Source: Bacteroidota bacterium (GTDB taxonomy: Bacteria; Bacteroidota; Bacteroidia; Palsa-948). From it: a DNA stretch of 64,000 nucleotides. Positions 34,881 through 44,066 of this stretch are shown piece after piece. Position 1 is the first letter of the stretch. Every line of letters starts with the position of its first letter. Under the pieces are notes generated by a model. That model was not told the DNA's origin and made no database searches. It saw only the letters and a list, made by a program, of their open reading frames with translations. Where the stretch lies: the NCBI GenBank assembly GCA_016195025.1, contig JACQAL010000068.1, forward strand, positions 20,154-84,153, written 5' to 3'. The position numbers were made by a program, and so were the translations under genes.

Positions 34881-37003
34881 TTCTGATTTTTCTTTTTTAC
34901 CATCGTAAGAATGGTTGCAATGCCTACAGTATCTCCCATGGTTAAATCCACTTCATATTTTTTTCTGATTTCTTCTGAACTTGCATCGTAAATATCCACA
35001 ACCCATTTTACAATTCCAACTTTTACATCTTCACCGTTAGCGGCTTTCAATCCTTTGTCATTTTCTATTTTTTCTTTGCAGGTAAAACGAACTCCGATTG
35101 TCATTCCCGGATAAATTGGTTTTGTAAAACGGCATTCATCCAAACCATAATTAAGAAGAACAGGTCCTTTCGGAGGATCAACAAATAACCCCGCTGCACG
35201 CGACAAAATAAAATATCCGTGAGCAACCGTGCGTTTGAAAATTGTTCCTTCTAAAGAATCAGGTTCAAGATGCGCGTAAAATTTATCCCCGCTCAGTTCA
35301 GCGAAGTTGATGATGTCATCTTCGGAAACAGTGTGAGTTTTTGTAATTAAAGTTTCACCCACTTGCAACTCTTCAAAATATTTTCTGAACGGATGAACAT
35401 CCGTATGAATATATTTTCCGCCAATCTGATATTGATTCGTGATGTTTGTAATCGTAGTTGGCGAACCTTGAATGGCGGTGCGCTGCAAATAATGAAACAC
35501 TCCGCGCTTGCCACCCATTTCTTCTCCTCCGCCCGCTCTCCCTGGACCACCATGAACCAACATCGGCATAGGAGAACCGTGGCCCGTACTTTCTTTTGCG
35601 CAATCGGAATTGAGAATTAAAATTCTTCCGTGCATCGATGCAGAACCAAGCACATATTGCTTGGCTATTTTATCATCACCAGTAATAATTGAACTCACAA
35701 GTGAACCTTTCCCCATTTTCGCTAACTGAATTGCTTCGTCAATATTTTTGTAAGGCATTAAAGTTGAAACCGGACCGAATGCTTCCACATTGTGGCAATC
35801 AATATTTTTAAATGGATTTTCATTCAGGAAAATTATCGGAGGCATGAACGCGCCTTTGTTTTTATCTGCGCCTTTCACTTCAAACTTTTCAAAATCGCCA
35901 ATAATTATTTTTTGCGACTTGGAAAGTTGTTCAACTTTTTCTTTAACTTCTTTTAACTGAGTCATTCCCGCGAGTGAACCCATGCGAACTCCTTCCACGT
36001 TCGGATCGCCAATGATATTTGATGCTAATCTTTTTCCTAAAGCAGTTCTAACTTCTTCCACACGATTTTCAGGAACTATAATTCTTCTTATTGCTGTACA
36101 TTTTTGTCCTGCTTTGGTTGTGATTTCTCTTACAACTTCTTTTATGAAAATATCAAACTCGGGTTTGTCCGGAGAAACATCAGAACCAAGTACACAGCAG
36201 TTCAACGAATCGGCTTCCATATTAAAGTGAACAGATTCTTCAATCAATCTTTTATTGCTCTTCAGCATTTTTCCTGTTGATGCGCTTCCTGTAAAAGTCA
36301 CTACATCCTGATTCATTGTATAGTCAAGAATTCCGTTTGCACTTCCGCAAATTAATTGCAGTGCGCCTTCGGGAAGAATTTTGCTCGCGATAATTTCTTT
36401 TACTACTGCTTCAGTGAGAAAAGAAGTTATCGTTGCGGGTTTCACAATGGCGGGAACGCCCGCAAACCAATTCACCGCAACTTTTTCGAGCATTCCCCAT
36501 ACGGGAAAATTAAATGCGTTGATGTGAATGGCAACGCCTTCTTTCGGAACACAGATGTGATGTCCGATGAAAGTATTTTGATTTGAAAGTTTTGCTACAT
36601 CGCCTTCCACACAAAAAGTTTCATTGGGAAATTGCCTGCGCAAAGATGAATACGCAAAAAGATTTCCGATTCCTCCTTCAATGTCTACCCAAGAATCAAT
36701 TTTTGTTGCACCCGTTGCCCAGGAAATTTTGTAGAACAAATCTTTTTTCTCCATCAAATGCATCGCAAGCGCTTTCAACATTAATCCCCGCTCGTGAAAA
36801 GTTAGTGTGCGGAGTTTCGGTCCGCCAACAGTTCGTGCATACTCGCACATCTTCGCAAAGTCAAGCCCTTTTGAAGAAGCTGTTGCGATTTCTTCTCCCG
36901 TAATGGCGTTGTATAAAACTTGTCCTTCGCCTTCACCGGAAATAAATTTTCCGAGGGCGTAGTTTTCTAATTTACGGAGAGAAATTTTTGCAGCGGTAGT
37001 CAT
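34877..37003 (-). CDS. paaZ: Bifunctional PaaZ: oxepin-CoA hydrolase / aldehyde dehydrogenase
   Basis: 708 residues. The N-terminal aldehyde dehydrogenase (about 1-530) has FTGSASTG, the glutamate in FNMEADSLNCC and nucleophile Cys in KAGQKCTAIRRI. The C-terminal MaoC-type hydratase (about 555-690) has DKFYAHLE and KRTVAHGYFILSRAAGLF. It opens the oxepin-CoA ring and oxidises the aldehyde in aerobic phenylacetate degradation. Ring-epoxidase PaaABCDE and ligase PaaK are not in the window. Confidence 0.93.
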   Translation of the reverse strand: MTTAAKISLRKLENYALGKFISGEGEGQVLYNAITGEEIATASSKGLDFAKMCEYARTVGGPKLRTLTFHERGLMLKALAMHLMEKKDLFYKISWATGATKIDSWVDIEGGIGNLFAYSSLRRQFPNETFCVEGDVAKLSNQNTFIGHHICVPKEGVAIHINAFNFPVWGMLEKVAVNWFAGVPAIVKPATITSFLTEAVVKEIIASKILPEGALQLICGSANGILDYTMNQDVVTFTGSASTGKMLKSNKRLIEESVHFNMEADSLNCCVLGSDVSPDKPEFDIFIKEVVREITTKAGQKCTAIRRIIVPENRVEEVRTALGKRLASNIIGDPNVEGVRMGSLAGMTQLKEVKEKVEQLSKSQKIIIGDFEKFEVKGADKNKGAFMPPIIFLNENPFKNIDCHNVEAFGPVSTLMPYKNIDEAIQLAKMGKGSLVSSIITGDDKIAKQYVLGSASMHGRILILNSDCAKESTGHGSPMPMLVHGGPGRAGGGEEMGGKRGVFHYLQRTAIQGSPTTITNITNQYQIGGKYIHTDVHPFRKYFEELQVGETLITKTHTVSEDDIINFAELSGDKFYAHLEPDSLEGTIFKRTVAHGYFILSRAAGLFVDPPKGPVLLNYGLDECRFTKPIYPGMTIGVRFTCKEKIENDKGLKAANGEDVKVGIVKWVVDIYDASSEEIRKKYEVDLTMGDTVGIATILTMVKKKNQN

Positions 37004-37075
37004 AGGAATATTTTTAGAATTCCAAAGGTAAAAAATCCTTCTTATGAATTTGTCTTTTTCTACCTTTATACTCTG

Positions 37076-38488
37076 ATGAATCCTTTCAAAAAATTCAAAA
37101 ACTACTTTATCGGCAGTGCACTTGCTAACACAGATGATGTTTTTGAAAAGGCGCGAATTGAATTAATGTTTGATTATTCAGTTTTTCTTCTTGTGATGGG
37201 ATGTATGTTCACAGGCAGTGTAATTGCCAATCATAATACATGGGAAATTTATCTCACTACTTGTTTCGCTATTCCTTCTATCACCAGTTTGTTATTTATT
37301 CTCAAGAAAACAAAAAATGTGAAATATGCAGGATACCTGTTTGTGTTCATGCAAATAGTAATGCACATTGCAAACGGATATATAAATAAATATGAACCAA
37401 GAATAGATGGCATACTCTGGTCTATCACTTCTATAATTCTTGTGTTTTTTGTTCTTGGAAAAAAGTGGGGATTGGGAATTACAATTTTTATTATTCTTCA
37501 ATATTCCCTTGGAGCGATAAACGCCAGTACCGGATATAAAATTTTTAACTACACAATTCCACCGGAGCAGTTTTTGAAGGAAAGTTATTTTGCGACTCTT
37601 ATTCCTTTCGCCCTCATCGTTTACGGATTAACACAGATATTAAATACAAGAACAGGCGCAGAAAAACAAATTCAAGAACAAAAAAATAAATTGGAGGCAA
37701 GCCACAAAGAACTTCAATTAAAAAATAAAGATATTACTGATTCAATTAACTATGCAAAAAAAATTCAACATGCTGTTTTACCAAATGAAGAAACAATTTA
37801 CCGAAGCATCCCTCTTTCGTTTATTTTATATAAGCCGCGTGATATTGTAAGCGGAGATTTCTTTTGGTTTTATGAAATTAACCGAGATAATTATATTATT
37901 GTATGTGCCGATTGCACAGGCCACGGAGTGCCGGGCGCGATGATGACAGTTATTGGAAGCAGTTTGCTCAATCAGACAATCGTTGATAATAAAATAACAC
38001 AGCCATCGCAAATTCTTTTGGTGCTCGATAATTTCATCAACATTACTTTGAAACAGCAGAAAGAACACGAGCATTCTGTTCAGGACGGAATGGATTTATC
38101 TTTGCTGAAAGTGGATAAGGCAAAAAAGGAATTCACTTTTACTTCTGCCAAACGTCCGGCTGTTTTCATTCGCAACAAAGAAATGACTGAACTAAAAGGA
38201 AGCAAACATACACTCGGTGGAATGATAACGGGGTGCAAAGTATTTAACGAAGTGAAAATGGATTACCGCGAAGATGACATCATTTATTTTTATACCGATG
38301 GTTTCACCGACCAGTTTGGCGGACCCAAAGGGAAAAAGTTTTCTTCGAAGCAACTAAAAGAAACTTTTCTGAACATTCACAAACAACAAATGACAGAGCA
38401 GAAAAATAAACTTTCTTCTATTTTAGAAAACTGGAAAGGAAACCTGGAACAGGTGGATGATATTCAGGTAATAGGAATCAGGTTTTAA
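37076..38488 (+). CDS. Membrane-anchored SpoIIE-type PP2C serine phosphatase
   Basis: 470 residues. Six membrane helices (about 30-190), a short coiled coil (about 195-225), then a SpoIIE phosphatase domain (about 235-470) with KPRDIVSGDFFWFYE, CADCTGHGVPGAMMTVIGSSLLN, GMDLSLLKVD and DIIYFYTDGFTDQFGG. These Asp residues bind the two metals. It dephosphorylates a partner, typically an anti-sigma-factor antagonist, in response to a membrane signal. No sigma or anti-sigma gene is adjacent. Convergent 4-bp overlap with the DUF1569 gene. Confidence 0.9.
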   Translation: MNPFKKFKNYFIGSALANTDDVFEKARIELMFDYSVFLLVMGCMFTGSVIANHNTWEIYLTTCFAIPSITSLLFILKKTKNVKYAGYLFVFMQIVMHIANGYINKYEPRIDGILWSITSIILVFFVLGKKWGLGITIFIILQYSLGAINASTGYKIFNYTIPPEQFLKESYFATLIPFALIVYGLTQILNTRTGAEKQIQEQKNKLEASHKELQLKNKDITDSINYAKKIQHAVLPNEETIYRSIPLSFILYKPRDIVSGDFFWFYEINRDNYIIVCADCTGHGVPGAMMTVIGSSLLNQTIVDNKITQPSQILLVLDNFINITLKQQKEHEHSVQDGMDLSLLKVDKAKKEFTFTSAKRPAVFIRNKEMTELKGSKHTLGGMITGCKVFNEVKMDYREDDIIYFYTDGFTDQFGGPKGKKFSSKQLKETFLNIHKQQMTEQKNKLSSILENWKGNLEQVDDIQVIGIRF

Positions 38489-38943
38489 TATTCTGATAAC
38501 CCGAATTGCTTTGCGTGATGCTGAAAATGTTTATGAAGCAAGTGAACCCATTGCTCAAAATTAAATTTACCCGCGAAAGGATTTATTGTAGTGCGCTGTG
38601 AATCTTCAAACATGGAAAAAAATTCATTCAACTCCGTTTCAAATTCTTTTATTGAATTTTCCATAGACAAATTACGGACTGGATTCGGTTGAACCGGGAG
38701 AAGATGATTGGTCGTATTCTCGCGGAAAGGTTTATCGCCGAGAAAAAACTTGCGGGCTTTTTCTGTGAGTTCTTCCGTTAATTCTTTTTTCTGATATTCT
38801 TTTCCCGTTGCCACGCGCGTGGAATCTGTGAGATGTTCCACCATTTGCTGTGCGTTCATCTTTCCCCATTTCCCTTTTGCTGTCGGTTCAAGCGAGCGCA
38901 AGTGATTGGGGAAATTTTTCATATATAAAATATTTTCCTGCAT
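38485..38943 (-). CDS. DUF1569/DinB-like protein
   Basis: 152 residues; an internal ATG at 38922 is an alternative start. Helical-bundle signature KGKWGKMNAQQMVEHLTDSTRVATG and the terminal HLLHKHFQHHAKQFGL, whose histidines resemble the metal site of the DinB/DUF1569 superfamily. Similar proteins occur beside phenylacetate genes in Bacteroidota. Function is unknown, possibly thiol transfer. Confidence 0.7.
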   Translation of the reverse strand: MQENILYMKNFPNHLRSLEPTAKGKWGKMNAQQMVEHLTDSTRVATGKEYQKKELTEELTEKARKFFLGDKPFRENTTNHLLPVQPNPVRNLSMENSIKEFETELNEFFSMFEDSQRTTINPFAGKFNFEQWVHLLHKHFQHHAKQFGLSEY

Positions 38944-38945
38944 GA

Positions 38946-40073
38946 TTACTCCTTTACTATTTTATGAATTGAAATTCCATTTTCAGTTTTTACTTTCAGT
39001 AAATAAATTCCTTTACTACTACGAATTATGAATGAGTTCGAATTACGAATAGGTTCAATTAATATTTCTTTTCCATAAATATCAAACAACCTTACCTCCG
39101 TAATTCGTAATTCGGAAGGATTTGTAATTCGCAGAGAAAAAAAATCCGATGATGGATTAGGATATACAATTATCTCTTCCGAAAAATAATTCTCCTCCAC
39201 TCCATTCGCTCCGCATTGCAAACTATGCTTTCGAAAAAAATTCCAGATTTCTCCGCTTGCATTGATGTCTTCATTTGTATTTCCTAAACTCGGAACTGGA
39301 ACTCCGCCCGGCCAGGTGTGCCCGCCATTCGTAATCTTGAAAAATACAACTTCAGAATTATTTTGCCCGGGGCTGTAAACATATTTTGTAACGGTGCAGT
39401 TATCCGCAGGATTTATGTCAGGAACATTTGTAACAAAGGGAGTTTGCGGACAAGCATCTTTTCCCACCCATATTTTTATTGTTGAATCCACAGAAACATA
39501 TCCGGGAGACATGCCATTGTAATTAACAATACCATCAGCTGTGCCATGAAAATACATCAGGGGAATGGGACAAATGCTCTGGCAAAATATTCTTGTACTA
39601 TCAGACATCAATCCGGAAACCGGAGCGATGGCTGCAATTTTATTTTCCAGTTCGCATGCAAGTCGAAAACTCATGAATCCTCCATTCGAAAGTCCGCAGG
39701 AATAAACTTTTGTGGAGTCAACGCTGAAATTTTTCTTCATCGTGTCAATCATCATGGAAAGAAACCCGACATCATCCACAGACGGATTTGTTCCGAATCC
39801 TGCGTTCCACGCCTTGTTCACTCCATCGGGGTAAACCACAATAAATTTTCCTGTATCCGCTACTGCGTCCATTTGCGAATATACTTCCTGCTGCGAAGCA
39901 TTGGAAGTATAGCCGTGCATATTAATTATCATCGGGTATTTTATGCTCGAAGTATATCCGGTTGGAAGATGAACAATATAACTGCGAAGAATACTTTGAT
40001 AGGTAAAGCTGTAAGTTTGGCTAAAACAGTGCAGCGAAAACAGTAAAATGATAAAAAGAAAAAACTTTTTCAT
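38946..40073 (-). CDS. Secreted PHB-depolymerase-like esterase with T9SS sorting domain
   Basis: About 375 residues from ATG 40073 (MKKFFLFIILLF signal peptide; the upstream frame adds six codons). Alpha/beta hydrolase of the LpqC/PHB-depolymerase family: nucleophile in YSCGLSNGGFMS, Asp in YFHGTADGIVNY, His in NGGHTWPGG. The C-terminal T9SS type A domain (about 300-375) contains YPNPSSDFF and GIYLLKVKTENG. It probably hydrolyses polyester or feruloyl-type esters outside the cell. The sorting domain contains stretches encoded by TTCGTAATTCGTAATTCGG-type repeats. Confidence 0.88.
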   Translation of the reverse strand: MKKFFLFIILLFSLHCFSQTYSFTYQSILRSYIVHLPTGYTSSIKYPMIINMHGYTSNASQQEVYSQMDAVADTGKFIVVYPDGVNKAWNAGFGTNPSVDDVGFLSMMIDTMKKNFSVDSTKVYSCGLSNGGFMSFRLACELENKIAAIAPVSGLMSDSTRIFCQSICPIPLMYFHGTADGIVNYNGMSPGYVSVDSTIKIWVGKDACPQTPFVTNVPDINPADNCTVTKYVYSPGQNNSEVVFFKITNGGHTWPGGVPVPSLGNTNEDINASGEIWNFFRKHSLQCGANGVEENYFSEEIIVYPNPSSDFFSLRITNPSELRITEVRLFDIYGKEILIEPIRNSNSFIIRSSKGIYLLKVKTENGISIHKIVKE

Positions 40074-40663
40074 GATTTTGTTTTCTTCCATGTATTATAA
40101 TTGGATTTCTGTTTTTCTTTTTTAGCAGTAGCTTCTCTTAAAGGTTTTGCTTCTTTCATCTGCGCAAGGCAATCTTCTGTTAACTGCTGATAAATTTTTG
40201 TTCCTTCTGTTTTCCATTCCAGCATTTCATCCGAAACATCTTTTATAATTTTTGCCGGATTGCCGATTACAAGTTTTCTCTCTGGGATTTTCATTCCATC
40301 TGTAACGAGCGAGAGTGCACCAATGATACAGTCATTACCAATCTCCACATTGTCCATTATTACCGAATTCATTGCGACTAAAACATTTTTTCCAATCTGC
40401 GCTCCGTGAATAATTGCTCCATGACCGATGTGCGCGCCTTTTTGTAAACGCACCGTCACACCAGGAAACATGTGAATGATACAGTTCTCCTGCACATTGC
40501 AGCCGTCTTCAATAATTATTTCCCCGAAATCCCCGCGAATGGCAGAACCTGAACCGATAAAAACATTTTTGCCGATGGTCACATTCCCAGTCACCGAAGC
40601 AAGCGGATGAACAAAAGAAGATTTATGAATGACTGGAATATATTTTTTGAATTTGTAGATCAT
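40070..40663 (-). CDS. paaY: PaaY-type gamma-class carbonic anhydrase/thioesterase
   Basis: 197 residues. Left-handed beta-helix hexapeptide repeats (VTGNVTIGKNVFIGSGSAIRGD, GCNVQENCIIHMFPG, GAHIGHGAIIHGAQIG) with the zinc histidines of the gamma-carbonic anhydrase fold. The extended basic C-terminus and length fit PaaY, which hydrolyses dead-end CoA thioesters in phenylacetate breakdown. It overlaps paaJ by 4 bp (start) and the esterase gene by 4 bp. Confidence 0.9.
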   Translation of the reverse strand: MIYKFKKYIPVIHKSSFVHPLASVTGNVTIGKNVFIGSGSAIRGDFGEIIIEDGCNVQENCIIHMFPGVTVRLQKGAHIGHGAIIHGAQIGKNVLVAMNSVIMDNVEIGNDCIIGALSLVTDGMKIPERKLVIGNPAKIIKDVSDEMLEWKTEGTKIYQQLTEDCLAQMKEAKPLREATAKKEKQKSNYNTWKKTKS

Positions 40664-41865
40664 ACTTTCTCAATCACAACTGCGTAACCCTGCCCTACTC
40701 CGATGCACATAGTAACCAGCGCATACTTTTTATTTTGCTCGTGCAATTCAATCGCAGCAGAGTTCAGAATTCTTGCTCCGCTCATTCCGAGAGGATGTCC
40801 GAGAGCAATTGCGCCACCATTCGGATTTATTCTTGAATCGTTATCTGCCAATCCCCACGAACGTGTGCAGGCAAGTGACTGAGCAGAAAAAGCTTCGTTG
40901 AGTTCAATGATATCAATGTCTTTCCATGTCAGTCCTGCCTTTTTCAGAGCGCGATTGCTTGCTTCCACCGGACCAATTCCCATAATGCGTGGTTCAACAC
41001 CGATAACTCCGGAAGAAACAATTCTTGCTTTCGGTTTGAGATTATATTTTTTGATCGCATCTTCAGAAGCCAGAAGAATTGCGCAGGCACCATCGTTCAG
41101 TCCGGAAGAATTTCCTGCAGTCACTGAGCCGTCTTTTCTGAAAGCGGGTTTGAGTTTGGAAAGAATTTCCATCGAAGTATCGGGTTTGATGAATTCATCG
41201 TTCTCAAATAATTTCACTTCTCCTTTCTTCTGAGGAATCTCAACTCCCATAATTTCTTTTTTGAATCTTCCTTTCTTTTGAGCAGCGGTTGCCTTCTGAT
41301 GAGACCAAAGAGCGAACTTGTCCTGATCTTCACGGGAGATTTTATCACGCTCTACTAAATTTTCTGCGGTCTCTCCCATTCCATCTGTACCATATTTTTC
41401 TTTCATCTTCGGATTAATGAACCTCCATCCGAAACTTGAATCGAACATTTGCGCGTCTCTTCCGAAAGGCGTAGAAGTTTTTGAAATCACCCATGGAGCA
41501 CGCGTCATATTTTCAACTCCGCCAGTAATTACTAAATCCATATCGCCAACCATAATTGCTCGTGCGCCAGAAATGCTTGCCGATAATCCTGAAGCGCATA
41601 AACGATTTACGGTTTCTCCCGGAACAGAATAAGGAAGTCCGGCAAGAAGCAAACTCATACGCGCAACATTACGGTTATCTTCTCCTGCCTGATTTGCACA
41701 ACCTAGAATTACATCTCCAATCTCCTTCGGATCAATGGAAGAATTTCTTTTCAGAAGTTCTTTCAAAACGATTGCTCCCAAATCATCGGGACGAACAACA
41801 GAAAGTGTTCCTCCGAAATTTCCTATGGGAGTTCTTATTCCGTCTATGATATAAGCACTTTTCAT
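40660..41865 (-). CDS. paaJ: 3-oxoadipyl-CoA thiolase
   Basis: 401 residues. Thiolase nucleophile Cys in ETVNRLCASGLSA (about 90), the GGVENMTRAPWV region, His in NPNGGAIALGHPLGMSGARI and Cys in VTMCIGVGQGYA. The 401-residue length and SFGWRFINPKM segment match PaaJ/PcaF. It cleaves 3-oxoadipyl-CoA to succinyl-CoA and acetyl-CoA. It forms an operon with paaI upstream and paaY downstream. Confidence 0.93.
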   Translation of the reverse strand: MKSAYIIDGIRTPIGNFGGTLSVVRPDDLGAIVLKELLKRNSSIDPKEIGDVILGCANQAGEDNRNVARMSLLLAGLPYSVPGETVNRLCASGLSASISGARAIMVGDMDLVITGGVENMTRAPWVISKTSTPFGRDAQMFDSSFGWRFINPKMKEKYGTDGMGETAENLVERDKISREDQDKFALWSHQKATAAQKKGRFKKEIMGVEIPQKKGEVKLFENDEFIKPDTSMEILSKLKPAFRKDGSVTAGNSSGLNDGACAILLASEDAIKKYNLKPKARIVSSGVIGVEPRIMGIGPVEASNRALKKAGLTWKDIDIIELNEAFSAQSLACTRSWGLADNDSRINPNGGAIALGHPLGMSGARILNSAAIELHEQNKKYALVTMCIGVGQGYAVVIEKV

Positions 41866-41867
41866 AA

Positions 41868-42296
41868 TTATTTATTTTCAGGAAACCATTCTTTGCTTGT
41901 GCGATAAACTGTTCCTTTGAAGAATGCCACACTTTCGTTCTTCTGATTTTTAACGTCAATCAAATAGGTTCCGGTTTTAGCAGTGAGAGAAAGTTGTTTC
42001 GCTTCGCAGGTGAGCACATCACCTTCTTTCACCGCGACTGGAAAAGAAATAGAACAATCCAGCGCAACGCTTAACCGTCCATGTGCGTTGGAAGCAAATG
42101 CAAGAGCGCTGTCAGCAAATGAAAAAGTAATTCCACCGTGCGTACTGCTAAAACCGTTCAGCATTTCTTTTCTGATTTTCATTTTCAAAATGCAATGACC
42201 TTGATCAATTAATACACGCTCAATACCCAACCACTGGCTGAACCAGTCGTTGTCGTACATTTTATCTACAATTCTATTTGCTAAATCTTTACTCAT
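41868..42296 (-). CDS. paaI: Hydroxyphenylacetyl-CoA thioesterase PaaI
   Basis: 142 residues, hot-dog fold. Core STHGGITFSFADSALAFASNAHG contains the conserved HGG and catalytic Asp. N-terminal DNDWFSQWLGIE is PaaI-like. It releases CoA from stalled phenylacetyl-CoA derivatives. It starts overlapping the stop of the alkyltransferase gene by 4 bp, so both are read together. Confidence 0.9.
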   Translation of the reverse strand: MSKDLANRIVDKMYDNDWFSQWLGIERVLIDQGHCILKMKIRKEMLNGFSSTHGGITFSFADSALAFASNAHGRLSVALDCSISFPVAVKEGDVLTCEAKQLSLTAKTGTYLIDVKNQKNESVAFFKGTVYRTSKEWFPENK

Positions 42297-42778
42297 GCAA
42301 AAAGTTCTTGTTGAATTAATACGCCTTCGTGTTCTAATAAAAATTTCTTTTTATCCAATCCTCCGCCATAGCCAACTAAATCTCCATTCGAACCAATCAC
42401 ACGGTGACAAGGAACAATAATTGAAACAGGATTTCTTCCGTTCGCAGTTCCCGCTGCGCGAATACATTTCTTATCTCCGAGATTAATTGCGAGTTGCAAA
42501 TAAGAAATTGTTTTTCCAAAAGGAATGTTCAGCAGTTCATTCCAGACTCTTTTCTGAAAATCAGTTCCTATCAGATCTAGCGAAACGGAAAATGTTTTTC
42601 TTTCTTTATTAAAGTAATCGTGAAGTTGTTTCAGGCATTCTGTCGTATGCTCATTGTTCTTGCTTTGTCCAACGCGTTTCTTCACAAACAAAATGGAAGT
42701 AACTCCTGTATCATTCGCCATGATCTCCATAAGTCCCGCAGGAGATTCATAATAGGTTTTATAGAGAGTATTTTCCAT
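42293..42778 (-). CDS. ogt: Methylated-DNA-[protein]-cysteine S-methyltransferase
   Basis: 161 residues from ATG 42778; an upstream frame extension is unsupported. DNA-binding wing FQKRVWNELLNIPFGKTISY, active-site PCHRVIGSNGDLVGYGGGLDKKKFLLEHEG. It directly removes alkyl groups from O6-guanine. Located between bshC and paaI on the same strand. This is Ogt without the Ada regulatory domain. Confidence 0.95.
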   Translation of the reverse strand: MENTLYKTYYESPAGLMEIMANDTGVTSILFVKKRVGQSKNNEHTTECLKQLHDYFNKERKTFSVSLDLIGTDFQKRVWNELLNIPFGKTISYLQLAINLGDKKCIRAAGTANGRNPVSIIVPCHRVIGSNGDLVGYGGGLDKKKFLLEHEGVLIQQELFA

Positions 42779-42800
42779 TGTCCAAATGTAGCAATTACAA

Positions 42801-44066
42801 CTATTCCTTTTCTGATAGAATAGTGAACCGAAAATCAAACGGGTTCAGATTTCCTTTCAATTCATCAAAAAGATTTCTACCATGCTTCAAATAAAAAGGA
42901 ATGAAATTATCATGGCGTTCCTGCAGTTCTCCTTTAAAAATTTCTGTTTCGGATGTCTCTTCATTATCTATGTGAACAAAGTTGCGCGGAATTAAAACCG
43001 GAAAAAATATTTTATGATGATCGAACATGACTATGTACTCCAGCCAATATGAAATCTCAGCGGGACCGCCAACATAAGCAAGGTTGGGAAAAATTTTTTG
43101 CTGATACAAAGGGCGGGTAATCACACTCGGGCTGAATCGTTCTGTTTCTTCGACAAGCTTCTTTTTCCACTCCTCAGGTTCTGACTGAACTTTTGCAGTA
43201 TCAATCCATCCTCGGAATTTTTTTGATAGAAGAAAAAAATTTATTTCCTTCGGTATTACCTGAGCATCATATCCGTTATTTTTTAACTGAGCAATTGTTT
43301 CATTAACGAGATTAAAGTTGGTGTGATTGAACATATCGTCTCTGATAATTTCTCTGAATTCATTTTTCAAACGCTTATCATCCGCATCGAGAATAACCAA
43401 ACCGTATTTGCCGAAAAGTTCATTCACTAAATATCTTGTTGCAGAAGCGTAATCCGAATGATTCAGATATGCATTCTCAAATAAAGCAATCAACTCTGCC
43501 ACATTTTTTGAATCATCCAAAAGAGATTTCAACTCTGAAATCACTTCACTAATTCCTGCTGTAGAAAATTTCCCGACAGGTCCGCCTGGTTTTTTATTCC
43601 ATTCGATCTTCTTTCCGAAAAGATTGATGTGATTCACTTCTACAAAATCATGGTCTTCGCTTGCCATCCAGTAAACAGGGACAAAATTATAAGCAGAATA
43701 TTTTTTCTTCAACGCCTCAGCAAGATTAATTGTAGAAATTATTTTATAAATAAAATACAGCGGGCCGGTGAAGAGACACAATTGATGACCGGTGCAAACT
43801 GTAAATGTTTTCTCGTCAAGAAGAAGTTGGCAGTTGGCAGTTGGCAGTTGGCAATTACTCGTCTTAGCATATTGCTCAGTAATTACATCTACCAACAACT
43901 TACGATTGAACTTAAGAGCAGAAATATCTTTTATTGCCTGGGAAAAAGAATCTGCAGATGGAGAATACTTATAGAAAGAAGAAAGATTTTTCTCTTGGTT
44001 GATATAATCAAGAAACAGTTTTGAAAAATGATTTGTCTTTTCTAATGATACGTGGTGGAATTTCAT
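42801..44066 (-). CDS. bshC: Bacillithiol biosynthesis cysteine-adding enzyme BshC, shortened
   Basis: 421 residues, whereas family members are about 520-540. The Rossmann core is intact: TVCTGHQLCLFTGPLYFIYK, FVPVYWMASEDHDFVEVNH, FGLVILDADD-like segment, VGGPAEISYWLEY. After PVLIPRNFVHIDNEE the sequence goes almost directly to ELQERHDNFIPFYLKHG and the normal C-terminus, so the coiled-coil insert seems absent. Residues 70-81 (SNCQLPTANCQL) are encoded by a GTTGGCA-type tandem repeat. BshC ligates Cys to GlcN-malate. The stop of rimO overlaps its start by 4 bp. Confidence 0.88.
   Translation of the reverse strand: MKFHHVSLEKTNHFSKLFLDYINQEKNLSSFYKYSPSADSFSQAIKDISALKFNRKLLVDVITEQYAKTSNCQLPTANCQLLLDEKTFTVCTGHQLCLFTGPLYFIYKIISTINLAEALKKKYSAYNFVPVYWMASEDHDFVEVNHINLFGKKIEWNKKPGGPVGKFSTAGISEVISELKSLLDDSKNVAELIALFENAYLNHSDYASATRYLVNELFGKYGLVILDADDKRLKNEFREIIRDDMFNHTNFNLVNETIAQLKNNGYDAQVIPKEINFFLLSKKFRGWIDTAKVQSEPEEWKKKLVEETERFSPSVITRPLYQQKIFPNLAYVGGPAEISYWLEYIVMFDHHKIFFPVLIPRNFVHIDNEETSETEIFKGELQERHDNFIPFYLKHGRNLFDELKGNLNPFDFRFTILSEKE
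43826..43857. repeat. Tandem TTGGCAG repeat inside bshC
   Basis: Four consecutive GTTGGCA units, read in frame on the minus strand as SNCQLPTANCQLL. The insert sits just before the conserved TVCTGHQ strand, in a surface loop. Confidence 0.8.
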
